Assembly: GCA_004555735.1 (NCBI GenBank)
Contig: SFHH01000051.1
Location: 1-11,507 of the forward strand
Direction of reading: 5' to 3'
DNA length: 11,507 bases
Source: Acidaminococcus fermentans
GTDB taxonomy: Bacteria; Bacillota_C; Negativicutes; Acidaminococcales; Acidaminococcaceae
A program made the position numbers and the translations under genes. Shown in pieces: positions 5,745 to 11,507 of the stretch (positions are counted from its first letter, which is position 1; each line of letters opens with the position of its first letter). The notes beneath the pieces are model-generated. The model did not search any database. It had not been told where the DNA came from and was given only the letters and a program-made list of their open reading frames with translations.

Positions 5745-6434
5745 CTATTGGGCAAACAGCGCTCCCACCGCAGCCCGGAACCGGTTGGCCCCGCCCATGG
5801 AAGGATGGGGAACCGCCGCACAGGGCACTCCGTACTTTTCCAAGGTCCCGGCGCTTTTCCGACCAATAGCGATGACTTGGAGACCGGGGACCATTTCCAG
5901 CAGCATCCGGGCATAGACGATGCCCTGATCCAGTTCCGATCCGGTGGGGGTCCGGTTGGTCAGGATGCCGGAGGGTTTATGAGGATGGAAGGGAAAAATG
6001 TTCCATAAGATGGTCTGGAAAGGCGCCAGTCCCTGGTTGGCCAGTTCTCCCCACATAATAGTAGCCGTAGGTTCATTGAATCCCTGCTCTTTCTGCTTCC
6101 GATTCAGCAGAGGACTTTCCGGATTGCTGGTCCGCCGGTAGTCCCATCCCTCTCCCAGCACCACTTCCGGACGCACTGTGGGATGGTATCCCAAAAGGAT
6201 CCGTTCACTGGTCATGGCCATGCCGGAAAAATGGCCCCCTTGGTATCCCAGCCCTTCGGCGATGAACAGGAACCGGGCCTTCTGCCGGAGCTGGAGATAG
6301 CGGCGAAAATTGGCTGCCCGGATCACCGGGGCTTCCGGCCCGATATCGCAGGAGGGATCGTATTCCCTCCAAGGATTGAAACAGCCGTCCCCCTGGAACT
6401 GCTGCAGTGCCTGTAAAAATTCCTCGATCGTCAT
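5745..6434 (-). CDS. Uracil-DNA glycosylase superfamily protein
   Basis: The product is 229 residues with the layout of the uracil-DNA glycosylase superfamily, which removes uracil or related damaged bases from DNA. The active-site-like segment AEGLGYQGGHFSGMAMTSE lies at 59-77, LWNIFPFHPH at 143-152, an NRTPT segment at 160-164 and the C-terminal motif HPSMGGANRF at 210-219. Only Cys18, Cys29 and Cys205 are present, so it lacks the four-cysteine Fe-S cluster of families 4 and 5. The start is ATG 6434, which overlaps the ABC-F stop by four bases (ATGA) with GGAG 8 nt upstream. A longer frame reaching 6461 has a poor site. Its gene sits between a translation factor and an exporter, so context gives no direct clue. 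Base specificity is unknown. Confidence 0.8.
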   Translation of the reverse strand: MTIEEFLQALQQFQGDGCFNPWREYDPSCDIGPEAPVIRAANFRRYLQLRQKARFLFIAEGLGYQGGHFSGMAMTSERILLGYHPTVRPEVVLGEGWDYRRTSNPESPLLNRKQKEQGFNEPTATIMWGELANQGLAPFQTILWNIFPFHPHKPSGILTNRTPTGSELDQGIVYARMLLEMVPGLQVIAIGRKSAGTLEKYGVPCAAVPHPSMGGANRFRAAVGALFAQ

Positions 6435-8377
6435 TCCAATGACTCCATGAGTTTTTCCCATTTGTCCATGAGTCCATCCAGGATTTTCTCCTGCTGGGCA
6501 TATTCCTCCGCCAGCTGCGTACTGGTTGCCAGATCCTTCTGATTGGCCGGATCCGCGATTTTCACACTGAGCACTTTCTGGAGTGCTTCGTATTCCCGGA
6601 TCTTCAGCTCAACCTGGGGCAACAGTTTCTGGGCTTCCGCCGGACTGTAGTTTTTTTTCTCTACTTTCTTTTCTAGCTGGGCCGGTTTGGCTGGAACCGG
6701 TTCCGGAGCCGCCTTGGCTGCCATTTTTTCTTCCGTCCGGGGGGCAGCAGGAGCCGCAGCAGCCGCCTGTCGGCTTCTGTTCTTGTCCCGTTCCTCCAGA
6801 TAGAAGTCGTAATTTCCTTTGTAGTCGGTCACATGGCCATCTTCCACCGCCCAGATCCGTCCGGCCACCTCATTCACCAGATACCGGTCGTGGCTCACCA
6901 GGAGCACCGTTCCGTCAAAAGTCTCCAAGGCAGCTTCCACCGCTTCCTTGGCGGCAATATCCAGGTGGTTGGTGGGTTCGTCCAAAAGCAGACAGTTGGC
7001 CCCGTCCAGTACCAGTTTCAGCAGCACCAGCCGAGCTTTCTGCCCCCCGGACAGGGTCCCGATCACCTTGAACACATCCTCACCGTGGAACATCATGCTC
7101 CCCAGGAGCCGACGGGTCTGTTCGTCGGTGAGGCCGTATTCCGTCAAGAAGTTTTCCATGATGGTCTGTTTTTCGTCCAGCCGTTCGTAACTCTGGGAAA
7201 AATAGCCGATCTTCACCCGGTTCCCGATCCGGGCTTCTCCCTTCAAGGGCGGCAGTTCCTGGAGGATGGTCTTCAGCAGGGTGGATTTCCCGCAGCCGTT
7301 AGGGCCGATGATAGCCACCTTCTCCCCCCGGCGCAGGGTCAAGTCCACATCCTGGAGCAAGCGGTGCTCAGGATACCCTGCATCCAGGTGTTCCAGCATG
7401 ATCACCTTTTCCGCACATTCTGCCGCATGAGGCAGCCGCAGCTGGAATTCCTCTTCCTGTACCGGGGCATCGATCCGTTCCAGCCGGTCCAGCTGGGACT
7501 GGCGCCCCCGAGCCATCTTGCTCTTGATTCCCGCCTTGAACCGCCGGATATAGGCTTCCTGCCGGGCGATATATTCCTGCTGAGCCTCATAGGCACGGGT
7601 CTGGGTCAGCACCTGGATCTCCTTTTGTTCCAGATACCGGGAATAATTCCCTTTGAACCGGTGGATCGTGCCCCCTTCCATTTCCAGGATCTCTTCCACC
7701 ACATTGTCCAGGAAAGCTCGGTCATGGGAGATCACCAGCACGCCCCCCCGGAATTCCCTGAGGTAGTTTTCCAGCCATTCGCTCATGACGATGTCCAGAT
7801 GGTTGGTAGGTTCGTCCAAGATCAGGAGATCCGGAGAATTCACCAGAGCCGCTGCCAGCTGGAGCCGGGTCTTCTGGCCTCCGGACAGTTTGTCCGCCCG
7901 CCACTGCCAGGTTTCCTCCGGGTATCCCAGGCCGATCAGCACCCGTTTGATGTTGCTTTCATAGTGATACCCGTCCAGATGGGCATACCGACTTTCCGTC
8001 CGGGCGTACTGGTCCAGGATATCCTGGAGTTTCTCTCCCTGGGCCCGGCCGCTTTCTTCTTCCAGTCGGCGCATCTTCTCCCGCAGGTCCAGGATATCCG
8101 GACAGGCATGCTGCATGAACTCCCGGACCGTTTCTTCCCGGAAATCATCGAATCCCTGCTCTACATAGCCCAGCCGCAGTTCCCCGGCAAATTTCACCGC
8201 CCCTCCGTCAGCAAAATCCGGATCCAGGAGGCACCGGAGCAAGGTGGTCTTGCCGCTGCCATTGACACCCACCAGGCCTACCTTTTCCCCCTGGCGGAGG
8301 GTAAAACTCACATTTTGAAAAATATCGTGGACGCCGAAACTTTTCTTCAAGCCGTCCACGGTCAGCAAAATATCCAT
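6431..8377 (-). CDS. ABC-F family ATPase (ribosome-associated type, Uup/YdiF-like)
   Basis: The product is 648 residues with two ABC ATPase domains and no membrane segments, the ABC-F plan. Domain 1 has Walker A GVNGSGKTT (37-45), LSGGQ (164-168) and Walker B/catalytic Asp188-Glu189 within DEPTNHLD. The helical linker (about 250-310, with KAGIKSKMARGRQSQLDRLERI in two parts) is the segment that reaches the P-site tRNA in characterised members. Domain 2 has Walker A GPNGCGKST (358-366), LSGGQ (442-446) and Asp466-Glu467. After about residue 540 there is an Ala/Pro/Lys-rich stretch and a charged, probably coiled-coil C-terminus. The ATG at 8377 lies only 5 nt after galE and has a weak ribosome-binding site, so coupled translation is likely. 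Stalled-ribosome rescue is the family role; antibiotic protection is possible but unsupported. Confidence 0.93.
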   Translation of the reverse strand: MDILLTVDGLKKSFGVHDIFQNVSFTLRQGEKVGLVGVNGSGKTTLLRCLLDPDFADGGAVKFAGELRLGYVEQGFDDFREETVREFMQHACPDILDLREKMRRLEEESGRAQGEKLQDILDQYARTESRYAHLDGYHYESNIKRVLIGLGYPEETWQWRADKLSGGQKTRLQLAAALVNSPDLLILDEPTNHLDIVMSEWLENYLREFRGGVLVISHDRAFLDNVVEEILEMEGGTIHRFKGNYSRYLEQKEIQVLTQTRAYEAQQEYIARQEAYIRRFKAGIKSKMARGRQSQLDRLERIDAPVQEEEFQLRLPHAAECAEKVIMLEHLDAGYPEHRLLQDVDLTLRRGEKVAIIGPNGCGKSTLLKTILQELPPLKGEARIGNRVKIGYFSQSYERLDEKQTIMENFLTEYGLTDEQTRRLLGSMMFHGEDVFKVIGTLSGGQKARLVLLKLVLDGANCLLLDEPTNHLDIAAKEAVEAALETFDGTVLLVSHDRYLVNEVAGRIWAVEDGHVTDYKGNYDFYLEERDKNRSRQAAAAAPAAPRTEEKMAAKAAPEPVPAKPAQLEKKVEKKNYSPAEAQKLLPQVELKIREYEALQKVLSVKIADPANQKDLATSTQLAEEYAQQEKILDGLMDKWEKLMESLE

Positions 8378-8382
8378 ACCGC

Positions 8383-9372
8383 TTATTTCTCGTATCCTTT
8401 GGGATGTCCTTCATGCCACCGCCAGGCCGTTGCCACGATTTCCTCGATATTGCTGTGGCGGGGTTCCCAATGGAGCTCCTTCTTGATTTTTTCCGAAGAG
8501 GCGATCAGTTTCGCCGGATCCCCGGCCCGCCGGGCCTCTTCCTTTACGGTAAAGTTCCTGCCGGTGACCTTCTTCACCGCCTCGATGATTTCCCGGACGG
8601 AGAAGCCGTTTTCCGTCCCCAGGTTATAGGTCCGGCAGCCGCCTCCCTTCCGGAGATGGTCCATAGCCAGCACATGGGCACTGGCCAGATCCTTCACATG
8701 GATGTAGTCCCGCAGGCAGGTCCCGTCCGGAGTCGGATAATCCGTGCCAAAAATGGAAACGCTTTCCCGCTGGCCCAGGGCCGCTTGGATGATCAGGGGG
8801 ATCAAATGGGTCTCCGGCCGGTGGTCTTCCCCGATATTCCCCAAAAGTGCCGCACCGGCTGCATTGAAGTACCGCAGAGCCACATAGCGCAGACCGTAGG
8901 CATGGCTATAATCCGCCATCATCTTTTCGATCATCAGTTTCGTGCGGCCGTATACATTGGTAGGCTGGAGGGGCATGTCCTCCGTAATGGGCACCTGCTC
9001 CGGTTCCCCATAGACTGCTGCCGTAGACGAAAATACCAGCTGCTCCACGCCCGTTTCCCGCATGGCGTCCAAGAGTCCCAGGGTACCGGCTACATTATTG
9101 TAATAATATTTTCCCGGATTCACCATGGATTCCCCCACTTGGCTGCTGGCAGCAAAATGGAGCACTCCATCGATCTCATATTCCCCCAGGACATGCTTCA
9201 GGAAATTGAAATCGTGGATATCACCCTCGATCAGCTGGACCTTGTCTGACACCGCATCCACATGGCCCGTGCTGAAATTGTCATAAACAATGGGAGTATA
9301 CCCGTTGGCCGTCAGTTCTTCTACCACATGGGAGCCGATATAACCGGCTCCTCCAGTTACCAGTACATTCAT
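8383..9372 (-). CDS. galE: UDP-glucose 4-epimerase
   Basis: GalE interconverts UDP-glucose and UDP-galactose with bound NAD, in the cytoplasm. The product is 329 residues, the usual length. The Rossmann motif TGGAGYIGS is at 6-14. The catalytic Tyr141 and Lys145 are in YGRTK, and Thr117 in FSSTAAVYG occupies the place of the catalytic serine of E. coli GalE (Ser124). The segment GNIGEDHRPETHLIPL in the middle and PTPDGTCLRDYIHVKDLA further on are typical of true GalE. The ATG at 9372 is preceded by AAGGAG. It begins 15 nt after the mutase gene and ends 5 nt before the ABC-F gene. With the mutase it would supply UDP-sugars for surface glycans or galactose use. No galK or galT is in view, which favours glycan supply. 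Confidence 0.95.
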   Translation of the reverse strand: MNVLVTGGAGYIGSHVVEELTANGYTPIVYDNFSTGHVDAVSDKVQLIEGDIHDFNFLKHVLGEYEIDGVLHFAASSQVGESMVNPGKYYYNNVAGTLGLLDAMRETGVEQLVFSSTAAVYGEPEQVPITEDMPLQPTNVYGRTKLMIEKMMADYSHAYGLRYVALRYFNAAGAALLGNIGEDHRPETHLIPLIIQAALGQRESVSIFGTDYPTPDGTCLRDYIHVKDLASAHVLAMDHLRKGGGCRTYNLGTENGFSVREIIEAVKKVTGRNFTVKEEARRAGDPAKLIASSEKIKKELHWEPRHSNIEEIVATAWRWHEGHPKGYEK

Positions 9373-9387
9373 CCGATTATCTCCTTC

Positions 9388-10752
9388 TTACGCCCGTTCT
9401 CCGCCGATCAATTCCAGCATTTCCCGAGTCTTCTGTTTCAACAGGTCCTTATCCCCCCGGGTCTCCACATTCAGCCGCACCACCGGTTCCGTATTGGATT
9501 TCCGAAGATTGAACCGCCACTCATCATAGACCACGCTGAGTCCGTCCATCCGATCCTGGATGCCGGAATGGAAATGGCTGGACAGCCGTTCCAATACAGC
9601 ATCCGCGTCTTCCACTTTCAAGTTGATTTCCCCACTGCAGGGGTATTCATTGATCCGGGCATCCACCATCTGGGACAGCGTCATCCCGGACGTGGAAATC
9701 AAGGAAATCAGCAGCAGCCAGGGGATCATCCCGCTGTCACAATAGGAGAAATCCCGGAAATAATGGTGGGCACTCATCTCGCCCCCATAGATGACACCCT
9801 GTTTCCGCATGCATTCCTTGATGAAAGCATGGCCGCTCTTGCAGCGGACCGGCTGTCCGTCGTACCGGGCGATGATTTCTTCTGTATTCCAAGTCAGCCG
9901 GGGATCGTACAGGATTTTGCTGCCAGGATGTCTCTGTAGGAAATACTGGGCGAACAGCCCCACCAGATAATACCCTTCGATGAACCGGCCGTTCTCATCA
10001 AAGAAGAAGCAGCGGTCGAAGTCTCCGTCCCAAGCGATCCCCAAGTCGGCATGGTTTTCCTTCACAGCTTCCGCCGTAGCGGCCCGGTTCCCGGGCAGGA
10101 GAGGATTGGGCACCCCGTTGGGGAAGGTCCCGTCCGGCTGCTCATTGACCAGGATGAACTGGCAGGGCAGATGTTTGGCCAGTTCTTTCACAATGGGACC
10201 GGCGCCCCCGTTCCCTGGATTGGCCACGATTTTCAAAGGCAGGAGGCTCTTCACATCGATATAGGAAAGAAGATGGTCCACATAGCTGGGAAGGATGTCC
10301 ACTTCTTCATAGGATCCCCGGGTTTCCGCTTTGGGAACTTGGCTCTCGAAGTCCTCGGCAGCTACCAGTTTTGCCAGATCCTGGAGACCCGTATCCGCTG
10401 AAATAGGCCGGGCCCCGGAGCGGACCAGCTTCATGCCATTATAGTCCTTGGGATTGTGGCTGGCGGTGATCATCATACCCCCGTCCGTTTCCAGATGAGC
10501 CGTAGCAAAATACATCATCTCCGTCCCACACTGGCCCAGATCCAGTACATCCGCTCCCCCATCCCGCATACCGTCTACGGCAGCCTGGCTGAGCGCCTGC
10601 CCACTGAGCCGGATATCATGTCCTACCACCAGCTTTTTGGCTTTAAGCTTCCAGGCCAGGGCCCGTCCCAGCCGATAGGCCAGGTCTTCATTCACTTCTT
10701 CCGGGACAATCCCCCGGATATCATACGCTTTGAACGCTTTCGTACTGATCAC
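9388..10752 (-). CDS. Phosphomannomutase/phosphoglucomutase (alpha-D-phosphohexomutase family)
   Basis: The enzyme moves phosphate between C6 and C1 of glucose or mannose through a phosphoserine intermediate. The product is 454 residues, the length of the AlgC/CpsG type. Domain landmarks run in order: KAYDIRG (8-14); catalytic Ser98 in TASHNP; the Mg site DGDFDR with Asp242, Asp244 and Asp246; the sugar-binding loop GGEMSAHH; and the phosphate loop SNTEP near the C-terminus. The start is GTG 10752, chosen because GGGAGGA ends 6 nt upstream; the longest frame begins at GTG 10767, where that Shine-Dalgarno site would itself be translated. The gene starts 18 nt after the unrecognised gene and ends 15 nt before galE, pointing to Glc-1-P or Man-1-P for sugar nucleotides. 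Preference for glucose or mannose cannot be told. Confidence 0.94.
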   Translation of the reverse strand: MISTKAFKAYDIRGIVPEEVNEDLAYRLGRALAWKLKAKKLVVGHDIRLSGQALSQAAVDGMRDGGADVLDLGQCGTEMMYFATAHLETDGGMMITASHNPKDYNGMKLVRSGARPISADTGLQDLAKLVAAEDFESQVPKAETRGSYEEVDILPSYVDHLLSYIDVKSLLPLKIVANPGNGGAGPIVKELAKHLPCQFILVNEQPDGTFPNGVPNPLLPGNRAATAEAVKENHADLGIAWDGDFDRCFFFDENGRFIEGYYLVGLFAQYFLQRHPGSKILYDPRLTWNTEEIIARYDGQPVRCKSGHAFIKECMRKQGVIYGGEMSAHHYFRDFSYCDSGMIPWLLLISLISTSGMTLSQMVDARINEYPCSGEINLKVEDADAVLERLSSHFHSGIQDRMDGLSVVYDEWRFNLRKSNTEPVVRLNVETRGDKDLLKQKTREMLELIGGERA

Positions 10753-10758
10753 AATGGT

Positions 10759-10765
10759 TCCTCCC
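10759..10765 (-). promoter_or_regulatory. Shine-Dalgarno site fixing the mutase GTG start
   Basis: GGGAGGA on the minus strand lies 6 nt before GTG 10752. It argues against the upstream in-frame GTG at 10767, which directly abuts this site. Confidence 0.8.
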
Positions 10766-10770
10766 ACAGA

Positions 10771-11507
10771 TTAGTCTTTTTCATCCAAGAGTGCCAGGTT
10801 TTCCGTCGGCAGCAGGTCCTGAGCCTTACCCAAAGGGCCCCTCAGCCCGCTGCGGTTCAAGATGGCCATACTGCCGTTCTTCAAGACGATATCGGTCCGC
10901 GCCAATTCCCGGAGGACAAAGCCCAAGGCCACTACAAAATTCAGCCGGTCCTTTTCCTCCAGGGTAAACTGCGTATAATCTGTTTTTGTCGTAAGCAGAT
11001 GCTGTAAGAAGAGGATCTGCTCCCGCTGCTCATTTTTCAGGACCTCCATGGTCTTATAGACATGGCTCACTACTTCCAGCAGCCGTTCTCCCCGCGCTTC
11101 CGCATCAGCCAGCAGCAGGGACTGGGTATCCGTATCCGTTTTGAACTTCACAGCCTCGTCCTTGGTCATCTTGGAACCATCTTTGTCGGAAAAATATCCG
11201 GGACGCAGCACTTTCGGGAAACACATGATGGATTCCAGCACGCTCATTTCATCCAAGGCGGTGACTTCCGATGTGTACAAGGGCTGGTCCATGATCTTTT
11301 CCATGACCAGTTTGGCCTCATCCCGTTCCAATTCGGACTGGCTGTAAGAACTAGCCGCGCCCCCCTGGAGAGCCACCACGGTCAGCATGCCGGTCCCTTC
11401 CGTATCCAGCTTTTTCTCTTGGATCCGTTCCACTACCCGACGGATCCGTTTCAATTTCCGTACATCTTGGGGCAGCATATGGAGATTCTTATGGCTCTTA
11501 TACGTAT
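10771..11507 (-). CDS. Unrecognised protein, probably incomplete at its N-terminus
   Basis: I do not recognise this family. At least 235 residues are visible from the ATG at 11478, but no ribosome-binding site precedes that ATG and the frame stays open, without a stop, through nine more codons to the window edge. The true start is therefore probably beyond the right edge. The protein is charged, without a signal peptide or clear membrane segment, and looks mostly helical. Counting from the ATG at 11478, it has a basic segment near the start (RKLKRIRRVVERIQEKK), a long helical stretch at about 115-165 with many Glu, Leu and Lys, and an acidic end (LLDEKD). The stop is 18 nt before the mutase start, so it is likely co-transcribed with the sugar genes. 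A cytoplasmic role is inferred; no function is claimed. Confidence 0.75.
   Translation of the reverse strand, partial: TYKSHKNLHMLPQDVRKLKRIRRVVERIQEKKLDTEGTGMLTVVALQGGAASSYSQSELERDEAKLVMEKIMDQPLYTSEVTALDEMSVLESIMCFPKVLRPGYFSDKDGSKMTKDEAVKFKTDTDTQSLLLADAEARGERLLEVVSHVYKTMEVLKNEQREQILFLQHLLTTKTDYTQFTLEEKDRLNFVVALGFVLRELARTDIVLKNGSMAILNRSGLRGPLGKAQDLLPTENLALLDEKD

Noticed and set aside
5735..5914. N-terminal extension of the large exporter subunit
   Set aside because: The added 60 residues lie in the overlapping glycosylase gene, and the ATG at 5734 has its own GAGGTGA site and gives the normal family length.
6833..8629. A 598-codon plus-strand frame across the ABC-F gene and the end of galE
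   Set aside because: It spans two clear minus-strand genes, has no recognisable motif, and shows the Pro/His/Gln-rich composition of a shadow frame.
1..11507. Mobile element, prophage, CRISPR array, toxin-antitoxin or defence system
   Set aside because: No transposase, integrase, array-like repeats or terminal inverted repeats were seen. All recognised genes are ordinary cellular functions in consistent orientation.

Overview
The window reads as a bacterial chromosome segment of roughly 54% G+C (by eye) in which every supported gene lies on the minus strand. The translation genes look Firmicutes-like: strong AGGAGG Shine-Dalgarno sites, a GTG-started fusA of 695 codons, and a small L7Ae-family gene just upstream of rpsL. 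The mix of exporter, sugar and translation genes at this base composition would suit a Negativicutes genome such as Acidaminococcus or a relative. That placement is inference and no sequence search was run.

In transcription order (high to low coordinates) there are two blocks. Block 1 (about 11507 to 3943) is a tight run: an unrecognised protein whose start is probably beyond the right edge; an alpha-D-phosphohexomutase (phosphomannomutase/phosphoglucomutase); galE; an ABC-F ATPase; a uracil-DNA glycosylase superfamily protein; and a two-subunit ThrE-type exporter (large then small subunit, like E. coli YjjP-YjjB). Gaps are 18, 15, 5, -4, 10 and 9 nt, so one transcript is likely. A one-domain cupin follows after 56 nt with its own good sigma-70-type promoter, whose -10 box lies inside a perfect inverted repeat. 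A rho-independent terminator closes the block.

Block 2 (3727 to 1) is the str operon: a consensus-like promoter with A-tracts upstream, then the L7Ae-family gene, rpsL, rpsG, fusA and the first 98 codons of tuf, which runs off the left edge. rpoC is not directly upstream of the L7Ae-family gene as it is in Bacillus, so this str operon has its own promoter.

The mutase and GalE together could supply sugar nucleotides for envelope polysaccharide (Glc-6-P to Glc-1-P, and UDP-Glc/UDP-Gal). ABC-F, the glycosylase and the exporter have no obvious shared pathway with them and may simply be co-transcribed. I see no mobile element, CRISPR array, tRNA, rRNA or defence system. The window is mostly ordinary housekeeping sequence. 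The points worth a second look are regulatory sites, start-site corrections and the unrecognised right-edge protein.
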